From the IMG/VR virus record IMGVR_UViG_3300002835_000369, positions 1 through 43,701 of that record: 43,701 bases of DNA. One strand, 5' to 3'. Shown piece after piece: positions 16,207-23,604 of the stretch. Source of the stretch: a virus. Each line of letters begins with the position of its first letter. Position 1 is the stretch's first letter. A program made the translations under genes and the position numbers. The notes under the pieces are model-generated. The model saw only the letters and a list, made by a program, of their open reading frames with translations. It had not been told where the DNA came from and did no database searches.

Positions 16207-16291
16207 TGTACACATCGCTCCTTAAGGAGTGTTCTCATATATCCCTTTCCAAAAGACCCGCGAAATTTATTTTGTCGGGTCTTATTTTTTT
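16207..16291 (+). ncRNA. Putative small RNA A with two hairpins
   Basis: About 85 nt between the phage motif and a strong terminator. It holds the perfect palindrome CTCCTTAAGGAG (16218-16229), has no ATG, and ends in the terminator AAGACCCG/CGGGTCTT with a T run. The layout matches the element at 24098-24200: motif, CGCYCCTTAA-containing hairpin, terminator. An alternative is that it is just the trailer of the upstream gene. Confidence 0.45.
16253..16291 (+). terminator. Rho-independent terminator
   Basis: AAGACCCG (16253-16260) pairs with CGGGTCTT (16276-16283), followed by ATTTTTTT. Confidence 0.85.
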
Positions 16292-16301
16292 ACTATATTT
16301 G
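16271..16301 (+). promoter_or_regulatory. Host-type promoter TTTG-N19-TATATTTG
   Basis: TTTG at 16271-16274 and TATATTTG at 16294-16301 give the Bacteroidota -33/-7 arrangement upstream of the ATG at 16320. It overlaps the 3' arm of the terminator. Confidence 0.65.
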
Positions 16302-16319
16302 TAGAAATATTTAGAAAAA

Positions 16320-16955
16320 ATGGAACCAGAAAAAGACATATTTGACGAGTGGGCAGATGAGAGGTCTAAAAAACCTTGGATTATACGAAAATTAGAATTT
16401 ATTCCGTTATGGTGGAATCATGAAGGTAGGTATCTACATAAAGAAGTTCGTACAGGAATAAGAAATATTTGGTATTGGTTACCAATTATTTGGAAAGACA
16501 GAAATTGGGACTCTCACTACATCTTTGAGATTATGATGCATAAACTCAAAGCTCAATCAAAATATATTGGAGGTAGAGATATTCATACAAGAGCAAAAAG
16601 AGACGCTGAAGTTATGATGACATGTGTTAACTTAATGAAGTTGGTACAGGAAGACTTTTATAGTTCCGAATACTCCGATTATCACAAAACAAAACACTGG
16701 TTTGAAGATTTAGAAGACAAACCTGGATTTTCTTCTTGGGAGTCTAAACTTTTAGAAGAAAACTTTGATGATTACTTTAAGAAATACCCTTTGATTTATA
16801 AAAGAGTATTAAATGGTGAAGGTATTTTTGGAAGAGATGGTCGTGAAGAGGATAAACAAGTTATTGCCATGAATATTGGACACATTAATCATGATAGAGC
16901 AAGAAAATTGTTATTCAAGATAATGGAAGAACATATTGAAGGTTGGTGGGACTAA
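16320..16955 (+). CDS. Phage protein of unknown function, Trp-rich
   Basis: 211 residues, soluble and helical, with a Trp-rich N-terminal half (WIIRKLEFIPLWWNHEG, RNIWYWLPIIWKDRNWD) and HxxR-type residues (HTRAKRDAEVMM). Proteins with a YWLPIIWKDRxWD segment occur in other large phages to my recollection, without assigned function. It is the first gene of a forward run to 18798 driven by a host-type promoter, suggesting expression distinct from the genes with phage motifs. Confidence 0.65.
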   Translation: MEPEKDIFDEWADERSKKPWIIRKLEFIPLWWNHEGRYLHKEVRTGIRNIWYWLPIIWKDRNWDSHYIFEIMMHKLKAQSKYIGGRDIHTRAKRDAEVMMTCVNLMKLVQEDFYSSEYSDYHKTKHWFEDLEDKPGFSSWESKLLEENFDDYFKKYPLIYKRVLNGEGIFGRDGREEDKQVIAMNIGHINHDRARKLLFKIMEEHIEGWWD

Positions 16956-16969
16956 TAAAATAAAAAAAT

Positions 16970-17125
16970 ATGTGGATAGTTTATGTATTAATGTTCGTTG
17001 TAGTTGCAATTATTTCGTACCTTTGGGTCCAAGGAATTGACTACATGAAAGAGAATCATCCCGATTATAAGGGAGATGATTTATTTGGAGATTTTGACGA
17101 AAACGATAAAGACAATATATTATGA
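16970..17125 (+). CDS. 51-residue membrane microprotein
   Basis: MWIVYVLMFVVVAIISYLWV forms a single N-terminal membrane segment, followed by an acidic cytoplasmic tail (DLFGDFDENDKDNIL). It begins 14 bases after the previous stop, and its TGA overlaps the ATG of the phosphoesterase gene (ATGA), so translation is coupled. Function unknown. Confidence 0.7.
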   Translation: MWIVYVLMFVVVAIISYLWVQGIDYMKENHPDYKGDDLFGDFDENDKDNIL

Positions 17126-17796
17126 AAATAACATTCATCAGCGACACGCACAACAAACACAACCACCTTACAAGTAAGGGGATGGGTAACATATTGGGTA
17201 GTGGAGACGTATTGGTTCATGCTGGTGATATCACAAGTATGGGTAAACAACACGAAATCCAAAATTTCTTGAACTGGTTTGCTCGCACTGATTTCAAACA
17301 TAAAATCTTTATTGCTGGTAACCATGATTTTGGTTTCGAGCATGGATTCGAAATCGACCAAGAATTTAAAGATATGGGAGTTATCTATCTTCAAGATAGT
17401 GAAGTTACCATTGACGGTGTGAAGTTCTACGGTAGTCCTTGGCAACCTGAATTTTATGATTGGGCATTCAACCTACCAAGAGGGGAGAAACTCGCTAAGA
17501 AGTGGTCTAAAATCCCTGGTAATACAGATGTACTAATTACTCATGGTCCTGTTTACGGATTATTAGATTACGCACCTCACGGAGGTCATGTTGGATGTGA
17601 AGAACTATATAAAAGAGTTTTTGACGTTAAACCAAAGATTCACGTATGTGGTCATATCCACGGAGCTTATGGTCAAAAGAGTATTGACGGTGTTGAATTT
17701 TTAAACGCGTCAGTTCTTGATGAAAGATACGAACACGCGCACAAACCTATCGTTGTTGAATTCGACATCGAGACTAAGGAAATAACTTATGCTTAA
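17122..17796 (+). CDS. Calcineurin-like metallophosphoesterase
   Basis: 224 residues with the full metal-site order: FISDTHN (D8, H10), HAGDIT (D36), AGNHDF (N67, H68), LITHGP and VCGHIHG. These bind two metals and hydrolyse phosphomono- or diesters. The family is broad (phosphodiesterases, 2',3'-cyclic phosphodiesterases, nucleotidases). The nearby receiver-like protein at 18394 belongs to a group linked to cyclic-phosphate processing, which hints at RNA-end or nucleotide metabolism; this is inference. The start overlaps the microprotein stop and the stop overlaps the next start. Confidence 0.9.
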   Translation: MKITFISDTHNKHNHLTSKGMGNILGSGDVLVHAGDITSMGKQHEIQNFLNWFARTDFKHKIFIAGNHDFGFEHGFEIDQEFKDMGVIYLQDSEVTIDGVKFYGSPWQPEFYDWAFNLPRGEKLAKKWSKIPGNTDVLITHGPVYGLLDYAPHGGHVGCEELYKRVFDVKPKIHVCGHIHGAYGQKSIDGVEFLNASVLDERYEHAHKPIVVEFDIETKEITYA

Positions 17797-18121
17797 AGAG
17801 TTGTGTGATTGTGGTAAAGTTGCAGTATGGTGCTACATGCCAGGATATTCTTCTGGTTGTAGTCCATACTTTTGTGATGAATGTGTTCATCGTGGATGTG
17901 ATTGTAATTATCGACATCTTGATGTTAACACCTATCATCCCCCGTTAGATAATCCTGAAGTACCTGAAGGTCAAGAAGGTGTTGATTGGAAGTGGATTGA
18001 AGATGGTAGTGTTTGGACATCTATCGATGATAAAGGCAGAGAATGGCCTTGTGCTGAATATGAATACGACCTTGATGGGTATGAACGAGAAATAAATCCA
18101 CATGAATATGAAACAAAATGA
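17789..18121 (+). CDS. Cys-rich phage protein
   Basis: 110 residues. The N-terminal 45 residues carry Cys pairs (CDCGK, YFCDECVHRGCDC) suitable for zinc binding; the rest is acidic and aromatic (DWKWIEDGSVWTS). No family recognised. It overlaps both neighbours in a coupled run. Confidence 0.65.
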   Translation: MLKELCDCGKVAVWCYMPGYSSGCSPYFCDECVHRGCDCNYRHLDVNTYHPPLDNPEVPEGQEGVDWKWIEDGSVWTSIDDKGREWPCAEYEYDLDGYEREINPHEYETK

Positions 18122-18401
18122 CGATAAAGAGGTTTTGATTTGTGCATGTCACTCAACTGACCACCAATTAATAATACTCTACAGTGAAGATGAATTAGAA
18201 AATGGGCATAAGTTTCCAACGAGTTACTTTCACATCCATTTAACTAAAAGACCGTTTTGGGAAAGAGTTAAATACGGTATCAAATACATTTTTGGTTATA
18301 AAAGTAACTACGGAGCATTTGATGAGTTTATTTTCAATCCAAAAGATGCGGATAAATTACAAGATTTGGTAAATTATTTAAACAGAGAAAAAAATGACTA
18401 A
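18102..18401 (+). CDS. Small phage protein of unknown function
   Basis: 99 residues; a second Met at 18108 is an equally good start. A beta-rich core (LICACHSTDHQLIILYSED, SYFHIHLTKRPFW) is followed by FWERVKYGIKYIFGYKS, a pattern I associate with unassigned phage proteins. It overlaps the upstream gene by 20 bases and the next gene by eight. Confidence 0.65.
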   Translation: MNMKQNDDKEVLICACHSTDHQLIILYSEDELENGHKFPTSYFHIHLTKRPFWERVKYGIKYIFGYKSNYGAFDEFIFNPKDADKLQDLVNYLNREKND

Positions 18402-18798
18402 AATTTATTTAGACGACGTTAGAACTCCTGTCGATAAGAGCTGGACAGTTGTAAGAAATTACGAGCAGTTTGTAAGTACCGTTATGTACATTGGATTAGA
18501 GAATATCGATTTGATTTCTTTGGACCATGACTTAGGTGATACTGCAATGGCCGAATGGCATCGTAACGTATACCATAACTACACTTTGGATTATAATAAC
18601 ATTACTGAGAAGACAGGGATGGATTGCACTAAATGGTTAGTAGAACAATGGATGGATGGGGCTCCTGTGGTTGAAGTTGTTATTCACTCAGCAAATGCTA
18701 TTGGTAGTGCCAACATGATGGGGTACATTAATAACTACCGACATGTTAATCGATTACCTCAAAATTGTGTAAGAGTACAAATCGAACATACAGTTTAA
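18394..18798 (+). CDS. Cyclic-phosphate processing receiver-like domain protein
   Basis: 134 residues. IYLDDVRTP at the start, LISLDHDLGD in the middle, WLVEQWMDG and VVIHSANAIGSANM at the end match the receiver-like family predicted to act in cyclic-phosphate processing of RNA ends (cPRR type). These differ from signalling receivers by the DHD and HSAN motifs. The gene ends a forward run with a metallophosphoesterase. The biochemical role is a prediction for the family, not established. Confidence 0.75.
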   Translation: MTKIYLDDVRTPVDKSWTVVRNYEQFVSTVMYIGLENIDLISLDHDLGDTAMAEWHRNVYHNYTLDYNNITEKTGMDCTKWLVEQWMDGAPVVEVVIHSANAIGSANMMGYINNYRHVNRLPQNCVRVQIEHTV

Positions 18799-18800
18799 GA

Positions 18801-18826
18801 AAAGGTGGAGAAATCCACCTTTTTTA
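18801..18826 (+). terminator. Rho-independent terminator
   Basis: AAAGGTGGA pairs with TCCACCTTT, followed by T-rich sequence that runs directly into the next promoter motif. Confidence 0.8.
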
Positions 18827-18827
18827 G

Positions 18828-18835
18828 TATTTATT
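18828..18835 (+). promoter_or_regulatory. Phage-type TATTTATT promoter motif
   Basis: AGTATTTATTAGT, with only three bases between motif and ATG (18839), directly after a terminator. Confidence 0.65.
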
Positions 18836-18838
18836 AGT

Positions 18839-19480
18839 ATGGCAGACCAAAGTCAATTTTCAAGATTATCAAAAAAACAATTATTATTCATCTGTGAACG
18901 ATTAATTGATGAGGGGTTCGACGCAGTATCCCCATATGATAATTACGATGATTCATACAAAGCCTTAGAGGAAATTGGGAGGTACTTTAATATTTCAATT
19001 AGTGATGAGGATGTACAATTTTTCGGTAAACTACTTAGTGATAACGATAACTTAATTGCAGATATTTTCGCAAATCAAGGTACAGATAGAAACAACAAAG
19101 AATTAATTGAAAGATTAGAAATCCCTGTTGCCAAAGATTATGAATTAGAATATACTGTTGATGGAACCGTTAATTACACTGAATGGTACACTTATAAAGT
19201 ATCTGCATACGATAAATCATGGGTTGACGATTCTGTTAGGCAACAATATAATGATGGTAGTTTTGATTTATATGAAGGTCACTTAGATGACACTCAATAC
19301 GATAACTATGAAATGAATGATTGGGAATTTAAAACTGTTAGTGAGGTAACACCAAAAATACAAGAATCATTATTAAGTAAACTTATGATTGAAAATACCC
19401 AAGATGTCGTTAAGTCCTTAGATAAAAAAACTTTAATAAAATTAAAATCAATTATCGAATCAAGACTTAAACTTCTTTAA
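18839..19480 (+). CDS. Acidic phage protein of unknown function
   Basis: 213 residues, acidic. A helical N-terminus (FSRLSKKQLLFICERLIDEG) is followed by a beta-rich Asp/Tyr-rich middle (SAYDKSWVDDSVRQQYNDG, DNYEMNDWEFKTV) and a helical lysine-rich end. No family recognised and no tag. The start is fixed by the motif three bases upstream. It converges with the gene at 19460. Confidence 0.65.
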   Translation: MADQSQFSRLSKKQLLFICERLIDEGFDAVSPYDNYDDSYKALEEIGRYFNISISDEDVQFFGKLLSDNDNLIADIFANQGTDRNNKELIERLEIPVAKDYELEYTVDGTVNYTEWYTYKVSAYDKSWVDDSVRQQYNDGSFDLYEGHLDDTQYDNYEMNDWEFKTVSEVTPKIQESLLSKLMIENTQDVVKSLDKKTLIKLKSIIESRLKLL

Positions 19481-19702
19481 TTTAGACTCTTTTCTAGCCT
19501 CTTTTGCTAACTCACCCAAAGTTTTCTTTTTCTTATCCAACGGATGAACATACCCTTTCTTATATTTAATTTCAACTTCAATTGGTCCCGAAGTTGAGAT
19601 TTTTGAATCATATTTCCAAATAGAGATAGTTTCCTCATCTTCATAGACGTGTTCCCATTTAGTTGGTTTGTCGGTCGGTTTAGAATTTGTTGATATTGCC
19701 AT
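19460..19702 (-). CDS. Small lysine-rich phage protein
   Basis: 80 residues: WEHVYEDEETISIWKYD strands, then a basic tail (DKKKKTLGELAKEARKESK). Unrecognised. Its last 20 bases overlap the convergent gene. A near-consensus host -7 box, TATCTTAG, lies four bases before the ATG. Confidence 0.6.
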   Translation of the reverse strand: MAISTNSKPTDKPTKWEHVYEDEETISIWKYDSKISTSGPIEVEIKYKKGYVHPLDKKKKTLGELAKEARKESKLKKFKS

Positions 19703-19706
19703 AAGG

Positions 19707-19738
19707 CTAAGATACGAAATTACATCAAATCTTTCAAT
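19707..19738 (-). promoter_or_regulatory. Near-consensus host-type promoter ATTG-N20-TATCTTAG
   Basis: Minus strand: ATTG (19735-19738), 20-base spacer, TATCTTAG (19707-19714), then CCTT and ATG. One mismatch in each element. Confidence 0.4.
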
Positions 19739-20700
19739 CTGTCACCATATAATTTTATAACTCTTTTTAAGAAAGCATCAGGGTTTTTTCTAATATATTC
19801 TAAAATGTCGTAACGAATATTTTTTGCATATTTTCCAAACAATTCCCCAATTTTATCTGCCTTTTGACCTCTTTCTTTATTATATTTAAAGTTTTTTATC
19901 GTATTTACATCTACAATTGGGAATGTAATAGTTTTTTTATTTCCTGATAATGCATCATTGTGAGATAATGATATTGAAGAGCTTGTTTTACCTGCTTTCG
20001 ATTCTCTTAACAACAAATCCATAACTTCTTCGTTGCTTTTTACAGAATATTCAATAATATTCCCCGTTTTTGGTAATACGGCAAATATCCAATTCACATT
20101 ATTAAATGAAACCTGCATCATTTGATTTTTGTAAAAATCAAATTCTGGTCCTTTTTTCATTAAATCATATGGTTTTTTAATACCCTCAATTGATAATGAA
20201 TCGTCCTCGGCAATGTTCTTTAATGCAACGTTAAAACCTTTGTTTAATGAACCCAATGAATATCTTTCTCCAGGAATTGAAATCTTAACTGAATACGGAA
20301 CTCCTTGAATCAAAATATCCGCCTTAGAATCCTCTACATTACTTTCACTTGTTGGTATCGCAATACCCCCAGTAAATAATCCAGCCATTAGACCTTCAAA
20401 GAAAAAACCACGACCATCCATTTCCTCTTGTAAACTAATAAAATATTGGTAAAATCGAATTCTATCAACCGTTTTTCTAATATCTGAATCTAAATCAACA
20501 TCACTCCCGTCGTTAGAAAAATCATAAGTACCAATACCCTCAGAATTTAATATTTTTGGTATGACTTTAGACGCCATAATCTTACTCTTTGGGATTGGGG
20601 CGATTGTCGACATAACACTGCCTAATGATTCAGGCACACCTATTATATTTTTTTGTTCTAAGTATAGTTTATATTGAGATTCAGTAATTCTAATTTTCAT
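19720..20700 (-). CDS. Tagged protein with PD-(D/E)XK nuclease-like core
   Basis: 326 residues beginning MKIRITESQYKLYLEQ, a clear tag. Residues about 90-150 hold FFFEGLMAGLF, then SKADILIQGVPYSVKIS: a Glu in a helix, an Asp at the start of a strand and a Lys on the next strand, the pattern of the restriction-endonuclease fold. The catalytic element before Lys is Val rather than Glu/Gln, so activity is uncertain. The rest is helical. It lies downstream of its own phage motif. Confidence 0.6.
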   Translation of the reverse strand: MKIRITESQYKLYLEQKNIIGVPESLGSVMSTIAPIPKSKIMASKVIPKILNSEGIGTYDFSNDGSDVDLDSDIRKTVDRIRFYQYFISLQEEMDGRGFFFEGLMAGLFTGGIAIPTSESNVEDSKADILIQGVPYSVKISIPGERYSLGSLNKGFNVALKNIAEDDSLSIEGIKKPYDLMKKGPEFDFYKNQMMQVSFNNVNWIFAVLPKTGNIIEYSVKSNEEVMDLLLRESKAGKTSSSISLSHNDALSGNKKTITFPIVDVNTIKNFKYNKERGQKADKIGELFGKYAKNIRYDILEYIRKNPDAFLKRVIKLYGDRLKDLM

Positions 20701-20703
20701 ATC

Positions 20704-20711
20704 TATAAATA
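20704..20711 (-). promoter_or_regulatory. Phage-type TATTTATA promoter motif
   Basis: Minus-strand GGTATTTATAGAT directly before the ATG at 20700, right after the terminator at 20725. Confidence 0.65.
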
Positions 20712-20724
20712 CCTATAATAAATA

Positions 20725-20749
20725 AAAATCCCCACCTTGTGAGTGGGGA
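20725..20749 (-). terminator. Rho-independent terminator
   Basis: TCCCCAC/GTGGGGA stem with a TTTTT run on the minus strand, ending the gene at 20772-21128. Confidence 0.8.
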
Positions 20750-20771
20750 CTTAAATTATATTAATTAATCG

Positions 20772-21128
20772 TTAATGCCATTGGCCCTTTTCATCCCATT
20801 TGTTCAAACAGTCATATCCTTGTTCCTCAAAATTACTTTCAGTACCTATCAAATTCACATTTTTTAATTGATTTAAAGAACACATATCAATATCCTCAAA
20901 ATCGGCAAAGTCACAATTAATGATTGCTAAATATTCTAAATTAGGTGGTAAGTTTTTTAATACTCTTCTAACCATTTTTGGAGTTTGTTCGATTAAAGCA
21001 ACCATTCCCTTTTTTCTATCAAATATATAATGTGGTTCATCTAATGAAAATCTAGTTTGCTCGTTAACCACCTTTTTAACTAATCTTATCATGTCAGATT
21101 CTGTTAATCTTACTATTTTCTTCGCCAT
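20772..21128 (-). CDS. Tagged LRR-like small protein
   Basis: 118 residues. The tag is complete: KIVRLTESDMIRLVKKVVNEQ. The rest includes NLPPNLEYLAIINCDF and DMCSLNQLKNVNLIGT, two leucine-rich repeat-like turns. No enzyme motif. It could be a small protein-binding cargo. Confidence 0.7.
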   Translation of the reverse strand: MAKKIVRLTESDMIRLVKKVVNEQTRFSLDEPHYIFDRKKGMVALIEQTPKMVRRVLKNLPPNLEYLAIINCDFADFEDIDMCSLNQLKNVNLIGTESNFEEQGYDCLNKWDEKGQWH

Positions 21129-21143
21129 TGCTATTATTTTTAT

Positions 21144-21151
21144 TATAAATA
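21144..21151 (-). promoter_or_regulatory. Phage-type TATTTATA promoter motif
   Basis: Minus-strand AGAGGTATTTATAATAAAA 15 bases before the ATG at 21128, directly after a terminator. Confidence 0.65.
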
Positions 21152-21164
21152 CCTCTAATAAATA

Positions 21165-21187
21165 AAAATCCCCTCTTTTGGAGGGGA
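21165..21187 (-). terminator. Rho-independent terminator
   Basis: TCCCCTC/GAGGGGA stem followed on the minus strand by TTTTTATTTATT; ends the holin-like gene. Confidence 0.8.
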
Positions 21188-21196
21188 TTAGTTAAT

Positions 21197-21448
21197 TTAC
21201 TCTTCTGTTGAGTCCGTTTTTCCTTTGTTAATCCATTTGTCAATGGAACCGATTCCAAAAGACCCTAATACTAACCATAAGAACGCATTGAAAATGAATT
21301 CGTTAATTACTAAGTCTTTTCCTAATGAACCTGTAACAATGTCTGCAATTGCAAACCCTGTCATCATAACAAATGCTAAAAAGCCTACAACAGATTTCTC
21401 GTTGATTGTGTTGTTGTCGTTAAACAACTGTGCAAAGAATTTTTTCAT
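21197..21448 (-). CDS. Holin-like two-span membrane protein
   Basis: 83 residues. Two membrane segments, VVGFLAFVMMTGFAIADIV (about 20-39) and FIFNAFLWLVLGSFGIGSI (about 51-69), are separated by a short turn, with a charged N-terminus and a short acidic C-terminus. This size and topology fit small phage holins, which permeabilise the inner membrane for endolysin release. No sequence proof of holin function; the endolysin is 6 kb away. It has its own phage-type motif and terminator. Confidence 0.65.
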   Translation of the reverse strand: MKKFFAQLFNDNNTINEKSVVGFLAFVMMTGFAIADIVTGSLGKDLVINEFIFNAFLWLVLGSFGIGSIDKWINKGKTDSTEE

Positions 21449-21470
21449 AATATTTGGTAATTTACTTACC

Positions 21471-21478
21471 TATAAATA
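21471..21478 (-). promoter_or_regulatory. Phage-type TATTTATA promoter motif
   Basis: Minus-strand ATATTTATAGGTAAG 22 bases before the ATG at 21448. Confidence 0.55.
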
Positions 21479-21489
21479 TCTAAAATTCT

Positions 21490-23187
21490 TTAATTCACCA
21501 CGTAACTGATATAAACTGTTTGTCCTGTTACGAAGTCAGTAGATGCGGATTGAATCAATACCAACTGACTAGGTCTTGTGCCTGGATTGTAATTAAATGC
21601 CTGTTGTCCTGGTGGACCTTCAAATGTAAATGCCGTAGACGAACCACTGTAAATTGCAGTATCTCCATTTTGAGTGAAGTAAGCGGTAACAGAAGTACCC
21701 GTCATTCCACTATAATAACTTGTTCTATCAACAGATAAATTATCTATTGAGTTCCAAAAAACACCATTTACATCAAACGTGTTGGGTGTCGTCACACCTG
21801 TTGATTGACCTATAACAGTAAATCGTGTGAATATTGTATTTCCTGAAGTTGGTGGAGCATATGGTAAAACTACCAAGTTATAACCATATCCTGTTACAGG
21901 TATTGGGGTTGTTGATGGAGTTGGTGTAAATGTTGGTGTAACTGATGGAGTTGGTGTAAATGTTGGTGTAACTGATGGAGTTGGTGTTACTAAAGTTTCT
22001 TGACATGCCGCACAATTAACATAGAAAAAAAGTGGTGTTGCACCATCTGTTGGAGTTGCCACGGTCTTCTCAACAATTCTATAACATCCACTTGGTGTTC
22101 CTCCTGTGAATGTAAACTTAAATACGTCACCAGGTGCTAATGATGATGGTCCTAAATCAGCAACTAATACGTTCAAGTTGGTACATCCCGAAATTGTGAA
22201 TGTTGTAACTGAACTTAAGTCAGTTGTGGTTGGTGTTGGTGTGTTAGTTGGTGTTTCACTTGGTGTTTCACTTGGGGTTTGTGTAACTGTAGGAGTTGGC
22301 GTTTGAGTTAACGTTGGTGTAGGGGTAGGTGTTGGCGATAATGTTCCTATCACACAAATATCAACAGCCCCTTCATTAGGGGTGAAAAGAGGGAAGAATA
22401 CATGTAATGGTTGTGTTACAGCGTTGGTTGATGTGTAAATTAAAGTTGAATTATAATAATACTTTACGCTTGTTCCATCATAATCCACTTTCCACACATC
22501 AGATGATGAAACAACAGTACCGACATATAAAACGGTAACTTGAGCACCGTTTTCATATATTTCAACATTGTCACTATTATACAGGTAAATACCATATGAC
22601 GTATCCTCATATGTGCTGCCAGGGGTAGCGGTTGGGTTGTAAGAGAATCCACCCATTAAATAATTACCATTCGCAGAAGTTTGGAAGGTTACGGAAACAG
22701 GACCAGTAAATGTCTCTAAAGAATATGCCGATGAATCCCATCCAGATGTTCCATCATTTATCGCACTATTACTTGTTGTTGTTGCATTATTACCTATAAA
22801 TGTAAATGTATCACAAAGAGACGCAACATATGAATTCCAAAAACCGTTGGTTGTTAACCAAGTACTTGCATCGGTTGCCGATGAAAATGTTTGAGGTGTT
22901 CCGTATTGGCTTGACACTGCCTGAGATAAATTAATAAATTCACTATCTGAGAAACCACTTGTTCGAAAAAATCCAACTGATGCAAAAACACCTGGTATTG
23001 GTGTTGGTTGAGTATTTCCTGAAACTGGAGCAGCAATAACATAACCCAAATCTTCATCAGGTCCATTCCAAAATTGTGGGTTATTTGTGAATCCTGAAGT
23101 GGGAGCACCTATAGCCAAACTACCGACTTGCTCGGTACCTGGTATTTGACTTCCAATATTATATGCAAAGGGTCTTGTTGTTGCCAT
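21490..23187 (-). CDS. Fibre- or decoration-like structural protein with Thr/Pro linkers
   Basis: 565 residues. Residues 1-115 (MATTRPFAYNIG, NGPDEDLGYVIAAPVSGN, WLTTNGFWNSYV) form an N-terminal domain that I associate with tail or decoration proteins of uncultured phages. About 115-285 is a concanavalin-like sandwich (SVTFQTSANGNYLMGGFSY, SSDVWKVDYDGTSVKYYYN). Thr/Pro-rich linkers (TPTPTPTLTQTPTPTV; TPTPSVTPTFTPTPS) join it to a Cys-bearing domain at about 325-400 and a C-terminal sandwich. No cleavage or enzyme motif. Probably a virion surface protein that binds glycans or cells; inference from domain style. The start is fixed by the motif at 23200. Confidence 0.75.
   Translation of the reverse strand: MATTRPFAYNIGSQIPGTEQVGSLAIGAPTSGFTNNPQFWNGPDEDLGYVIAAPVSGNTQPTPIPGVFASVGFFRTSGFSDSEFINLSQAVSSQYGTPQTFSSATDASTWLTTNGFWNSYVASLCDTFTFIGNNATTTSNSAINDGTSGWDSSAYSLETFTGPVSVTFQTSANGNYLMGGFSYNPTATPGSTYEDTSYGIYLYNSDNVEIYENGAQVTVLYVGTVVSSSDVWKVDYDGTSVKYYYNSTLIYTSTNAVTQPLHVFFPLFTPNEGAVDICVIGTLSPTPTPTPTLTQTPTPTVTQTPSETPSETPTNTPTPTTTDLSSVTTFTISGCTNLNVLVADLGPSSLAPGDVFKFTFTGGTPSGCYRIVEKTVATPTDGATPLFFYVNCAACQETLVTPTPSVTPTFTPTPSVTPTFTPTPSTTPIPVTGYGYNLVVLPYAPPTSGNTIFTRFTVIGQSTGVTTPNTFDVNGVFWNSIDNLSVDRTSYYSGMTGTSVTAYFTQNGDTAIYSGSSTAFTFEGPPGQQAFNYNPGTRPSQLVLIQSASTDFVTGQTVYISYVVN
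21914..21987. repeat. 30-bp tandem repeat inside the structural gene
   Basis: A 30-bp unit starting GATGGAGTTGGTGTAAATG repeats at 21914, 21944 and partly at 21974; it encodes a Thr/Pro linker. Its length may vary between isolates. Confidence 0.9.
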
Positions 23188-23199
23188 TTTTTCTTTAAC

Positions 23200-23207
23200 A
23201 ATAAATA
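23200..23207 (-). promoter_or_regulatory. Phage-type TATTTATT promoter motif
   Basis: Minus-strand AGTATTTATTGTTAAAG 12 bases before the ATG at 23187. Confidence 0.6.
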
Positions 23208-23219
23208 CTTAAATAGCAC

Positions 23220-23248
23220 AAAAAAAGGGAGACACCGTCGCGTCTCCC
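23220..23248 (-). terminator. Rho-independent terminator of the ncRNA
   Basis: Minus strand: GGGAGAC, 8-base loop, GTCTCCC, then T7. Confidence 0.85.
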
Positions 23249-23525
23249 TCAAATCTCCGTCGAGATATATGTGTGGTATTTTTGTTATGGTAGGGACGAT
23301 ACACCAAGACCCCGTAAAATCGGACATTTTTGTTTTTCCAACTAGTCGAAAAACCCAAAAAAAAGACAAGGTTAATTTAGATTAATTCAGGTAAATCAGC
23401 GAGGACCACTCCTAGAAAACCTCCCGTGTTTCTTTTAAGATTTATTTTTGAGCTTATAGAGGGGTAAGTTAAATCTTCAGGTGAGTATGGGGAACCACCG
23501 TTAAAAAAACCCTCTGTCCATTTCT
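23220..23525 (-). ncRNA. Structured non-coding RNA of about 300 nt with its own promoter and terminator
   Basis: A complete host-type promoter (TTTG-N20-TATCTTTG) lies just upstream and a strong terminator closes it, yet no convincing reading frame is present. Minus-strand helices include AGAGGG with CCCTCT in the 5' 70 nt enclosing GGTG/CACC, GTTTTTC with GAAAAAC near the middle, and ATCTC-GACG-GAGAT before the terminator. It does not match tmRNA, RNase P or a riboswitch that I recognise. It could be a phage regulatory RNA, for example a 6S-like decoy; that is speculation. Confidence 0.55.
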
Positions 23526-23529
23526 TTTA

Positions 23530-23561
23530 CAAAGATATGAAAAGTCTTTCAACCTGTCAAA
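23530..23561 (-). promoter_or_regulatory. Host-type promoter TTTG-N20-TATCTTTG
   Basis: Minus strand: TTTG at 23558-23561 (within TTTGAC) and TATCTTTG at 23530-23537 with a 20-base spacer. Drives the ncRNA. Confidence 0.75.
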
Positions 23562-23604
23562 CTTTATTGGCGAAAATTCCGAAATAAATTTCGGGGACTT
23601 CCGT

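Noticed and set aside
21914-21987. CRISPR-like or satellite repeat
   Set aside because: Contiguous 30-bp units without spacers, in frame, encoding Thr/Pro linkers.
23109-23369. Protein-coding frame across the non-coding block
   Set aside because: It runs through a strong terminator and a promoter motif and has no protein-like composition; an RNA gene is the better explanation.
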